Positions 34,072-42,117 of a stretch of 64,000 bases of DNA are shown here, in pieces. The translations under genes and the position numbers were made by a program. Positions within the stretch are counted from its first letter, which is position 1. Each line of letters begins with the position of its first letter. The DNA is from Pseudomonas fluorescens (GTDB lineage: Bacteria > Pseudomonadota > Gammaproteobacteria > Pseudomonadales > Pseudomonadaceae), in NCBI RefSeq assembly GCF_001902145.1, contig NZ_MRST01000026.1, forward strand, positions 116,342-180,341, written 5' to 3'. Under the pieces are notes generated by a model. That model worked only from the letters and a program-made list of their open reading frames with translations, had not been told where the DNA came from and did not search any database.

Positions 34072-34665
34072 ATGCCCAAGGTCGGTATGCAACCCATACG
34101 CCGCCAGCAGTTGATCGAAGCCACGTTGACGGCCATCGATCGGGTCGGGATGGGAGATGCCAGCATTGCGCTGATCGCCCGTCTGGCCGGCGTCTCGAAC
34201 GGCATCATCAGCCACTACTTTCAGGACAAGAACGGCCTGATCGCAGCGACGATGCGCTACCTGATGAATGCGCTGATCGAGAACGTGCAAGAGCGCAGGC
34301 GTGCCTTGAAGGATGACAGCCCACGGGCGCACCTTCAGGTGATCATCGAAGGCAACTTCGACGCCAGCCAGGTCAACGGCCCGGCAATGAAAACCTGGCT
34401 GGCCTTCTGGGCCACCAGCATGCACCACCCGTCATTGCACAGGTTGCAGCGGATCAACGATCACCGTCTGTATTCCAACCTGTGTTGCCAGTTCCGCCGT
34501 GCGATGCCGTTACCCGAGGCACGCAGCGCAGCCCGCGGGCTGGCGGCTTTGATCGACGGTTTGTGGTTGCGCGGCGCCCTGTCGGGAGACGCTTTCGACA
34601 CGGAGCAGGCGCAACGGATCGCTTACGAATACATGGATTTCCAATTGGCCAAGCAGGTGAGTTAG
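34072..34665 (+). CDS. betI: TetR-family repressor of choline oxidation
   Basis: Repressor of 197 residues. The N-terminal helix-turn-helix is ASIALIARLAGVSNGIISHYF (about residues 26-46); the C-terminal domain binds choline. Length and sequence match BetI, which represses betIBA when choline is absent. AGGAG lies 9 nt before the ATG. It leads betI-betB-betA on one strand; a perfect palindrome lies just upstream. Confidence 0.95.
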   Translation: MPKVGMQPIRRQQLIEATLTAIDRVGMGDASIALIARLAGVSNGIISHYFQDKNGLIAATMRYLMNALIENVQERRRALKDDSPRAHLQVIIEGNFDASQVNGPAMKTWLAFWATSMHHPSLHRLQRINDHRLYSNLCCQFRRAMPLPEARSAARGLAALIDGLWLRGALSGDAFDTEQAQRIAYEYMDFQLAKQVS

Positions 34666-34775
34666 AGCCCTTATAAATGCTCAACCCCTGAACGTCCGCC
34701 GCTCAGTGTTGCCACACCCCCATGGCCCACTGTTCGGCGGGTAACGCCAACCACTTATGCACTTGCGAGGACTTT

Positions 34776-36248
34776 ATGGCCCGTTTCGACCTGCAAAAAC
34801 TCTACATTGACGGCGGCTACAGCGACGCTGGCAGCGATGCCACCTTCGAAGCCATCAACCCGGCTAACGGTGAAGTTCTCGCCCAAGTGCAACGCGCCAC
34901 CTTCGATGACGTTGAACGTGCCGTGGTCAGCGCTGAAAAAGGCCAGAAGATCTGGGCTGCCATGACCGCCATGGAGCGTTCGCGCATCCTGCGTCGTGCC
35001 GTGGACATCCTGCGCGAGCGCAACGATGAACTGGCCGCCCTGGAAACCCTGGACACCGGTAAAGCCTTCTCCGAAACCAAATACGTCGACATCGTCACCG
35101 GCGCTGACGTGCTGGAATACTACGCCGGCCTGGTGCCTGCCATCGAAGGCGAGCAGATCCCACTGCGCGACACCTCGTTTGTCTACACCCGTCGCGAGCC
35201 GCTGGGCGTAGTGGCCGGTATCGGCGCGTGGAACTACCCGATCCAGATCGCCCTGTGGAAATCCGCACCGGCCCTGGCTGCCGGTAACGCGATGATCTTC
35301 AAGCCAAGCGAAGTCACCTCGCTGACCACCCTGAAACTGGCCGAGATCTACACCGAGGCAGGCGTTCCAGCGGGCGTGTTCAACGTACTGACTGGCAGCG
35401 GCCGCGAAGTCGGCACCTGGCTGACCGAGCACCCGCGCATCGAAAAAGTCTCCTTCACCGGCGGCACCGACACCGGCAAGAAAGTCATGGCCAGCGCGTC
35501 GAGCTCCTCGCTCAAGGACGTAACCATGGAGCTGGGCGGCAAGTCCCCGCTGATCATTTTCGACGACGCCGACCTCGACCGCGCCGCCGACACCGCCATG
35601 ATGGCCAACTTCTACAGCTCCGGCCAGGTCTGCACCAACGGCACCCGCGTGTTCGTGCCCAAGCACCTGCAAGCGGCGTTCGAAGCCAAGATCGTCGAAC
35701 GTGTTGCGCGTATTCGCATCGGCAACCCGGAAGACGAAAACACCAACTTCGGCCCGCTGGTCAGCTTTGCCCACATGGAAAGCGTGCTGGGCTACATCGC
35801 CAAAGGCAAAGAGCAAGGCGCCCGCCTGCTGTGCGGCGGCGACCGCCTGACCGAGGGTGACTTCGCCAAAGGCGCCTTCGTGGCCCCGACCGTGTTCACC
35901 GACTGCACCGATGACATGGTGATCGTGCGTGAAGAAATCTTCGGCCCGGTGATGAGCATCCTCACCTACGAGACCGAAGAAGAAGTGATCCGCCGCGCCA
36001 ACGACACCGACTTCGGCCTGGCCGCTGGCCTGGTGACCAAGGACCTGAACCGCGCCCACCGCGTGATTCATCAGTTGGAAGCCGGTATCTGCTGGATCAA
36101 CGCCTGGGGCGAGTCCGACGCGAAGATGCCGGTTGGCGGCTACAAGCAGTCGGGTGTGGGCCGTGAGAACGGCATCAGCTCGCTGAACAACTTCACCCGC
36201 ATCAAATCGGTACAGGTTGAGTTGGGCGATTACGCCTCGGTGTTCTAA
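34776..36248 (+). CDS. betB: Betaine aldehyde dehydrogenase
   Basis: Cytosolic NAD(P)-dependent aldehyde dehydrogenase of 490 residues that oxidises betaine aldehyde to glycine betaine. The catalytic Cys286 lies in SSGQVCTNGTR and Glu252 in TMELGGKSP, the same numbering as P. aeruginosa BetB. I chose the ATG at 34776, with GAGG about 6 nt upstream; 18 in-frame codons upstream are not family-like. A strong hairpin separates it from betA, 90 bp downstream. Confidence 0.96.
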   Translation: MARFDLQKLYIDGGYSDAGSDATFEAINPANGEVLAQVQRATFDDVERAVVSAEKGQKIWAAMTAMERSRILRRAVDILRERNDELAALETLDTGKAFSETKYVDIVTGADVLEYYAGLVPAIEGEQIPLRDTSFVYTRREPLGVVAGIGAWNYPIQIALWKSAPALAAGNAMIFKPSEVTSLTTLKLAEIYTEAGVPAGVFNVLTGSGREVGTWLTEHPRIEKVSFTGGTDTGKKVMASASSSSLKDVTMELGGKSPLIIFDDADLDRAADTAMMANFYSSGQVCTNGTRVFVPKHLQAAFEAKIVERVARIRIGNPEDENTNFGPLVSFAHMESVLGYIAKGKEQGARLLCGGDRLTEGDFAKGAFVAPTVFTDCTDDMVIVREEIFGPVMSILTYETEEEVIRRANDTDFGLAAGLVTKDLNRAHRVIHQLEAGICWINAWGESDAKMPVGGYKQSGVGRENGISSLNNFTRIKSVQVELGDYASVF

Positions 36249-36279
36249 GAGCCGAGCCTTGTATTGCCTTTGAGGCCGC

Positions 36280-36301
36280 CATCGGGGGCAAGCCCCCGAT
36301 G
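36280..36301. repeat. Perfect hairpin between betB and betA
   Basis: CATCGGGGGC and GCCCCCGATG pair over 10 bp with a 2-nt loop, flanked by GAGGCC-type direct copies. There is no T tract, so it is better read as a REP-like or mRNA-stabilising hairpin than as a terminator. Confidence 0.7.
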
Positions 36302-36338
36302 AGGCCCGACCTGACTAGACTTCAAGAGGGTGCATCCA

Positions 36339-38042
36339 ATGTCCCAAGAATACGATTACATCATTGTGGGTGCCGGCTCTGCCGGTAACACCCTGGCGAC
36401 CCGTCTGACCGAAGACGAAGGCGTCACCGTTTTGCTGCTGGAAGCCGGTGGCCCCGACTACCGCCTCGATTTCCGTACCCAGATGCCAGCCGCCCTGGCC
36501 TTCCCGCTGCAAGGCCGCCGCTACAACTGGGCCTACGAAACCGATCCAGAGCCACACATGGACGGCCGCCGGATGGAATGCGGGCGCGGCAAGGGCCTGG
36601 GTGGCTCTTCCCTGATCAACGGCATGTGCTACATCCGTGGCAACGCCATGGACTACGACAATTGGTCGAAGCTGCCGGGCCTGGAAGACTGGACCTACCT
36701 GGACTGCCTGCCGTATTTCCGCAAAGCCGAAACCCGCGACATCGGCCCCAACGATTGGCACGGTGGCGATGGCCCGGTCAGCGTGACCACACCAAAAGCG
36801 GGCAACAACCCGCTGTTCCACGCCATGGTCGAAGCGGGCGTACAGGCCGGTTACCCACGTACCGAAGACTTGAACGGCTACCAGCAAGAAGGCTTCGGCC
36901 CGATGGACCGTACCGTCACGCCGAACGGCCGTCGCGCCAGCACCGCACGCGGTTACCTGGACACGGCTAAAAAGCGTTCGACCCTGACCATCGTCACCCA
37001 TGCCCTCACCGACAAAGTACTGTTCGAAGGCAAGCGTGCAGTGGGCGTGCGTTACCTGATCGGCGCCGCCGAAGAACGCGTTGAAGCCCGTGCGCGGAAA
37101 GAAGTGCTGGTGTGCAGCGGCGCGATCGCTTCGCCGCAACTGCTGCAACGCTCCGGTGTCGGCCCGGCCAAACTGCTGGAAAGCCTCGACATCCCGGTGG
37201 TCCACGACCTGCCGGGCGTCGGTGAAAACCTGCAGGACCACCTTGAGCTGTACCTGCAATACGCGTGCACCCAGCCGGTGTCGCTGTACCCCTCGCTGCT
37301 CTGGTACAACCAGCCGGCGATTGGTGCCGAATGGCTGTTCAACGGCACCGGCATCGGCGCCAGCAACCAGTTCGAAGCGGGCGGTTTTATCCGTACCCGT
37401 GAAGAGTTCGAGTGGCCAAACATCCAGTACCACTTCCTGCCGGTGGCGATTAACTACAACGGCAGCAACGGTGTGAAAGAGCACGGTTTCCAGGCGCACA
37501 TGGGGTCCATGCGTTCGCCAAGCCGTGGCCGTATCCAGCTGAAGTCGAAGAACCCACGGGACTACCCGAGCATCCTCTTCAACTACATGGCCACCGAGCA
37601 GGACTGGCAGGAGTTCCGCGATGGCATCCGCCTGACCCGTGAAATCATGCAGCAGCCGGCACTGGACCCGTACCGTGGCCGCGAAATCAGCCCCGGCATT
37701 GAAGTGCAAACCGATGAACAGTTGGACAAGTTCATCCGCGAGCACGCCGAGACCGCGTTCCACCCGTCCTGCTCGTGCAAGATGGGCACCGACGAGATGG
37801 CCGTAGTCGATGGCGAAGGCCGCGTGCATGGCATGCAGGGCTTGCGTGTGGTCGATGCCTCGATCATGCCGATCATCACTACCGGCAACCTGAACGCGCC
37901 AACGATCATGATCGCCGAGAAAATCGCCGACAAGATCCGTGGCCGCAAGCCACTGCCGCGCAGCACCGCCGACTACTACGTGGCAGGCGATGCGCCGGTG
38001 CGTGGCAAGCCGTTGCGTGAAGTGGGGCCATTGGCGCAGTAA
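36339..38042 (+). CDS. betA: Choline dehydrogenase
   Basis: Membrane-associated FAD enzyme of 567 residues of the GMC oxidoreductase family, oxidising choline to betaine aldehyde (and partly further). The FAD motif is IIVGAGSAGNTLATRL (about residues 6-21); GMC signatures are GRGKGLGGSSLINGMCYIRG and SGAIASPQLLQRSGVGP. The catalytic-histidine region is FHPSCSCKMG. I chose the ATG at 36339, with AGAGGG 8 nt upstream. It is last in betIBA. Confidence 0.95.
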   Translation: MSQEYDYIIVGAGSAGNTLATRLTEDEGVTVLLLEAGGPDYRLDFRTQMPAALAFPLQGRRYNWAYETDPEPHMDGRRMECGRGKGLGGSSLINGMCYIRGNAMDYDNWSKLPGLEDWTYLDCLPYFRKAETRDIGPNDWHGGDGPVSVTTPKAGNNPLFHAMVEAGVQAGYPRTEDLNGYQQEGFGPMDRTVTPNGRRASTARGYLDTAKKRSTLTIVTHALTDKVLFEGKRAVGVRYLIGAAEERVEARARKEVLVCSGAIASPQLLQRSGVGPAKLLESLDIPVVHDLPGVGENLQDHLELYLQYACTQPVSLYPSLLWYNQPAIGAEWLFNGTGIGASNQFEAGGFIRTREEFEWPNIQYHFLPVAINYNGSNGVKEHGFQAHMGSMRSPSRGRIQLKSKNPRDYPSILFNYMATEQDWQEFRDGIRLTREIMQQPALDPYRGREISPGIEVQTDEQLDKFIREHAETAFHPSCSCKMGTDEMAVVDGEGRVHGMQGLRVVDASIMPIITTGNLNAPTIMIAEKIADKIRGRKPLPRSTADYYVAGDAPVRGKPLREVGPLAQ

Positions 38043-38054
38043 CCGAAACACCTT

Positions 38055-38082
38055 GTGGCGAGGGAGCTTGCTCCCTCGCCAC
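38055..38082. repeat. REP-type palindrome after betA
   Basis: GTGGCGAGGGAGC and GCTCCCTCGCCAC pair over 13 bp with TT as loop. It belongs to a single-palindrome REP type, different from the other pairs here. A half copy is also seen near 49286-49312. It may mark the end of betIBA. Confidence 0.8.
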
Positions 38083-38167
38083 GGGTCATCAGCTTTCCTT
38101 GATCAGCTCCCCGCCCAGGCCTACTCTGTTCGCCTGCCCGCGCCGAGCCGCCCACAAGGAAGGCCCC

Positions 38168-39610
38168 ATGTTCGAACACCACGCCACGCTCAAGAAACAC
38201 TTCAGTGCCCTGCGCACCACCGCCGAATTTTTCTCCCTGCGCTACGTGCGCGAATCCGGCCAGTACCTGTCGGTACGCAAGAACGTCGCCGAGCCGCCCC
38301 ACCTGGGCCACGATGAAGGCGCCATGCTTACCGTGCGTCTCAACGGCGTGGAAGCCTACGCCGCGACCAACGATATTTCCCTTGCCGGCCTGCAAGCCGC
38401 CCTTGAGCGCGCTGAACAGCAAGCCCGGTTGATCAAGCCCCACGCCCTGCTCGACCTGCACCAGCAGCCGGTGTCCAGCGACGTCGCCGACTACCTGTCT
38501 CCCGACCTCGACCAGCCCTTCCCGTCCCTGAGCGACTGCTACCAATTGCTGGCCGATGAGTCTGCCGCCGTGCCCAAGGATGAGCGCCTGGTGAGCTGGG
38601 AAGTCAGCCTGGGGACCACGCGGGTTGAACAGATCTACCTCAACAGCGCCGGCGCGCAATTGCGTCAGGCCCAGCGCTTTGTGTTCCCTGGCCTGAGCGT
38701 GACCGCCTTTGACGGCAACGACAGCCAGACCCGCACCCAGGGCGGTACCAACTTCGGCCAGCAAGGCAGTGCCGGCGTGATCCAGCGTTTCGGCCTGGTG
38801 GGCGCCGCCCGCAAGGTAGCCGATGAAGCCCTGCAATTGCTGCTCGCACCGAATACGCCCCACGGCCCGCGTGACCTGCTGCTGATGCCCGACCAGATGA
38901 TCCTGCAGATCCACGAGTCCATCGGCCACCCACTGGAACTGGACCGCATCCTCGGTGACGAGCGCAATTACGCCGGCACCAGTTTTGTGAAAGCCAGCGA
39001 CTTCGGCCACCTGCAGTATGGCTCACCGCTGCTCAACGTCACCTTCGACCCGGACATCCCGGAACAGCTTGCCAGTTACGGCCATGACGACGACGGCACA
39101 CTCGCCAGCAAGCAGTTTCTGATCCGCGAGGGCCTGCTGCTCAAGCCCTTGGGCGGGGCCTTGTCGCAATTTCGCGCCAACCTGCCAGGCGTCGCCAACA
39201 GCCGCGCCTGCGGCTGGAACCGTGCGCCCATCGACCGCATGGCCAACCTGAATATCGAGCCTGGGGATAAAAGCCTCGCGCAACTGGTGGGCGGCATTGA
39301 GAGCGGCATCCTGATGTCGACCAACCGTTCGTGGTCCATCGACGATGCGCGCAACAAGTTCCAGTTCGGCTGCGAGTGGGGCCAGTTGATCGAAAACGGC
39401 GAACTCAAGGGCGTGGTCAAGAACCCCAACTACCGGGCGATTTCCGCACAGTTCTGGCGCAAGCTCAGCGCAGTGGGCGATGCCAGCACCTTCAAGGTCT
39501 TGGGCACGCCGAACTGCGGCAAGGGCGAACCCAACCAGGTGATCCGTGTCGGCCATGCGTCGCCGGCCTGTGTATTCAGCAATGTCGATGTATTTGGGGG
39601 AGATGCCTGA
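38168..39610 (+). CDS. TldD-like zinc metalloprotease subunit
   Basis: Protein of 480 residues of the TldD/PmbA (peptidase U62) family, catalytic-subunit type. The zinc motif HESIGH is at about residues 249-254, followed by PLELDRILGDE, as in TldD. TldD/TldE complexes process small peptides such as microcin B17, CcdA or PQQ-like precursors. AAGGA precedes the ATG at 38168. The stop overlaps the next start (TGATG). I think this is a paralogue, not the housekeeping tldD, because its sequence departs from E. coli TldD outside the zinc motif and its neighbours differ. Substrate unknown. Confidence 0.85.
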   Translation: MFEHHATLKKHFSALRTTAEFFSLRYVRESGQYLSVRKNVAEPPHLGHDEGAMLTVRLNGVEAYAATNDISLAGLQAALERAEQQARLIKPHALLDLHQQPVSSDVADYLSPDLDQPFPSLSDCYQLLADESAAVPKDERLVSWEVSLGTTRVEQIYLNSAGAQLRQAQRFVFPGLSVTAFDGNDSQTRTQGGTNFGQQGSAGVIQRFGLVGAARKVADEALQLLLAPNTPHGPRDLLLMPDQMILQIHESIGHPLELDRILGDERNYAGTSFVKASDFGHLQYGSPLLNVTFDPDIPEQLASYGHDDDGTLASKQFLIREGLLLKPLGGALSQFRANLPGVANSRACGWNRAPIDRMANLNIEPGDKSLAQLVGGIESGILMSTNRSWSIDDARNKFQFGCEWGQLIENGELKGVVKNPNYRAISAQFWRKLSAVGDASTFKVLGTPNCGKGEPNQVIRVGHASPACVFSNVDVFGGDA

Positions 39611-40926
39611 TGAACCACTTCAAGGCTCTGGTGGATTGGCTCAAGCAGGCGGTCACCGATCAAGAACAATTTCACCTCGGCTACGCGGATGAGGCGTCCG
39701 AGTTCGTGCGCTTCAACCATGCGCAGGTACGCCAGGCCGGCCAGGTACAGCAGGCCAGCCTGAACCTCAAGCTGATCAACGATGGGCGCCACGCCGATCT
39801 GGGTATCACCCTGTCGGGCGAGGCGCAGCTGGATCGTCAACGCCTGGCGAATGGCCTGCAACAATTGCGCGAAACCTTGCCGCTGTTGCCGCCTGACCCG
39901 TACCTGCTGCTGAACCCCGATGCCTGGCACAGCCATAACGAACAGCTGCGCCCGCTGCCGGAACTGGCACAAGTGCTGGACGATATCAGCCAGGCCGCCG
40001 ATGGCGTGGACCTGGTTGGCTTCTACGCCGCCGGCCCGATCAGCCGTGGTTTCGCCAGCTCATCGGGGGCGTTCGGCTGGCACCGGGCTAACAGCTTCAA
40101 TTTCGACTTCAGCCTGTTCCACGCCAATGGCGAAGCGGTAAAAGCCAGCTACGCCGGGCACACCTGGAACAGCGCCGAATTCGCCGCCCGTTTCCAGCAG
40201 GCCCGTGAGCAACTGGCGTTTCTCGGTCGCCCGCTCCACAATCTGGCGCCCGGCCAATATCGCGCCTACCTTGCGCCGGCAGCGCTGGAAGAAATCATCA
40301 GCATCATCACGTGGGGTGGTTTTTCGGCCCAGGCCATCGCGAGCAAAGGCAGTTCGTTGCAACGCCTGTACGCGGGTGATCAGTCACTGAGCCCGCTGGT
40401 GACGGTGGATGAGCAGATCAGCGGCTCCCTGAGCCAGGCGTTTTCTACTGAAGGCTATCCGCGTGAGGATGTCACCCTGATCAACGCAGGCAAGGCCGAG
40501 GGCCAGTTGGTCAACTCGCGCAGCGCCGCCGAATACGGCATGAACACCAACGGCGCCAGCAGCGACGAGTCGCCCAGCGCCCTGCAAATGGCGGCCGGCA
40601 GCCTGGCCCAGGCCGATATTCTCAAGCAGTTGGGCACCGGTCTGTATATCAGCAACCTCTGGTACCTGAACTACTCCGACCTGCCGGCAGCGCGCCTGAC
40701 CGGCATGACGCGCTTTGCGACCTTCTGGGTGGAAAACGGCGAGATCAAGGCACCGGTCAGCACCATGCGTTTTGATGACAGTGTCTATCAGTTGCTCGGT
40801 TCACAATTGGAAGCGCTGACCGCTGATCGGGAGCTGCTGTTGTCGGCCAGTACCTATGACCAGCGCAACACCGCTTCCAACCTGTTGCCAGGCGCTTTGG
40901 TAAAACGCCTGACGCTGACCTTATAA
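39610..40926 (+). CDS. TldE/PmbA-like protease partner subunit
   Basis: Protein of 438 residues of the same family as the upstream TldD-like gene but without the HExxxH zinc motif, as expected for the TldE (PmbA) half of the heterodimer. Its tail (RFATFWVENGEIKAPVSTMRFDDSVYQLL) is the conserved C-terminal part of the family. It shares the stop/start overlap TGATG with its partner, ensuring equal synthesis. A REP pair follows immediately. No nearby small peptide gene was found to serve as substrate. Confidence 0.83.
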   Translation: MNHFKALVDWLKQAVTDQEQFHLGYADEASEFVRFNHAQVRQAGQVQQASLNLKLINDGRHADLGITLSGEAQLDRQRLANGLQQLRETLPLLPPDPYLLLNPDAWHSHNEQLRPLPELAQVLDDISQAADGVDLVGFYAAGPISRGFASSSGAFGWHRANSFNFDFSLFHANGEAVKASYAGHTWNSAEFAARFQQAREQLAFLGRPLHNLAPGQYRAYLAPAALEEIISIITWGGFSAQAIASKGSSLQRLYAGDQSLSPLVTVDEQISGSLSQAFSTEGYPREDVTLINAGKAEGQLVNSRSAAEYGMNTNGASSDESPSALQMAAGSLAQADILKQLGTGLYISNLWYLNYSDLPAARLTGMTRFATFWVENGEIKAPVSTMRFDDSVYQLLGSQLEALTADRELLLSASTYDQRNTASNLLPGALVKRLTLTL

Positions 40927-41031
40927 ACTGTAGGAGCGAGCTTGCTCGCGAAGAACGTACAGACACCGCGGGCTGGCTGTCAGCGCTGCGTTATCGTTGA
41001 CGTTTTTCGCGAGCAAGCTCGCTCCTACAGT
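40927..41031. repeat. REP pair after the TldD/TldE pair
   Basis: ACTGTAGGAGCGAGC-type palindromes, inverted, with an inner CGTTATCGTTGACG segment that also occurs in the pairs at 9512 and 31601. Confidence 0.87.
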
Positions 41032-41190
41032 TCAATAACCTGCGCTGCGACGAAACTTCTATCCCGCCTACTTTGGCCGTTCGGCCTGTTGTCGCTCTGC
41101 TTTTTCCTCGTTATAACAGTTAATGGCTTCTCGCCACCCCTGCCCACGAGAGCATAACCTTGCCCGGGAAAAGCAAGCTGGAGCGTTGAC

Positions 41191-42081
41191 ATGAACCACG
41201 GAAGTTTCGTCATAGAAAAACTGTTCAAGCACTACAACGTTCACGTAGAGCAACTGGGTAACGATCCGCACAGAAAAACCGTACTGATGGTCAATGGGGC
41301 GCTGTCCACCACGCGCTCCTTTGCCCGTACCAGCAAATGCCTGGCCGAGCACTTCAATGTGCTGCTGTTCGACTTGCCCTTCTCTGGCTTGTCACGCGAG
41401 CACAACACCGAACTCGACCTGGTCACCAAGGACGACGAGGTGCAAATCCTGCGTGCCTTGGTAGCGCGCTTTGCGGTCAACCATCTGGTCTCGGCATCAT
41501 GGGGCGGCATCTCCACGCTGTTGACCCTGGCGCACAATCCGCCCTCCATCGAAAGCTCGGTGGTGATGGCCCTGGCGCCCAACCTCAACCAGGCGATGCT
41601 GGAATATGTCGAGCGCGTGCGTGTGCTGATCGAGGCCGATGACAAGTCGGCGGTCGGCCATCTGCTCAACGAAACGGTTGGCAAATACCTGTCGCCGCGC
41701 CTCAAGCGCAATAACCATCGACACCTGTCGACCATGGCCACCACCGAGTATCGCCAGGCGCGCTTTCATATCCACCAGGTGCTGGGCTTGGGCGATGGCA
41801 ACTACTTGCCGGCGCTGCGGCAGATTGGAACACCGGTGCACTTTCTCAACGGCGCGCTGGACGAATACACGCCGGCCGACGAAGCCCAGCTGTTCAAACA
41901 CTACGTAGGCCGCAGCAGCTTTGCGGTGGCCGAACACACCGGCCATCTGCTGGATCTGGAGTCCCGCGAAGCCGCGCTGGCAGTGCATCGGGCGTTGCTG
42001 GACTTCCTGGTGGGAGAGCATGTGACATTGTCAGATATAGACGAACCGCCAGTGGGAAAAGGAGCGACGGATGGCGCATAA
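41191..42081 (+). CDS. RhlA-like 3-(3-hydroxyalkanoyloxy)alkanoate synthase
   Basis: Alpha/beta hydrolase of 296 residues. Sequence follows P. aeruginosa RhlA closely: FARTSKCLAEHFNVLLFDLP, HLVSASWGGISTLL (probable nucleophile Ser103), DDKSAVGHLLNETVGKYL, and the Asp and His of NGALDEYT and HTGHLLDLES. RhlA joins two 3-hydroxyacyl chains to make HAA, the lipid part of rhamnolipids. PhaG, the relative acting in PHA supply, is more distant in these motifs. No rhamnosyltransferase rhlB follows; instead an MFS exporter starts 36 bp downstream. GGAG precedes the ATG. I looked for a lux-type box upstream and saw none. Confidence 0.85.
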   Translation: MNHGSFVIEKLFKHYNVHVEQLGNDPHRKTVLMVNGALSTTRSFARTSKCLAEHFNVLLFDLPFSGLSREHNTELDLVTKDDEVQILRALVARFAVNHLVSASWGGISTLLTLAHNPPSIESSVVMALAPNLNQAMLEYVERVRVLIEADDKSAVGHLLNETVGKYLSPRLKRNNHRHLSTMATTEYRQARFHIHQVLGLGDGNYLPALRQIGTPVHFLNGALDEYTPADEAQLFKHYVGRSSFAVAEHTGHLLDLESREAALAVHRALLDFLVGEHVTLSDIDEPPVGKGATDGA

Positions 42082-42117
42082 TCGCCAACACATAGCCTGC
42101 TAATTAAAAGGGATCCC

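Noticed and set aside
41032..41190. Quorum-sensing lux/las box upstream of the RhlA-like gene
   Set aside because: I looked for a CT-N12-AG dyad and found none convincing.
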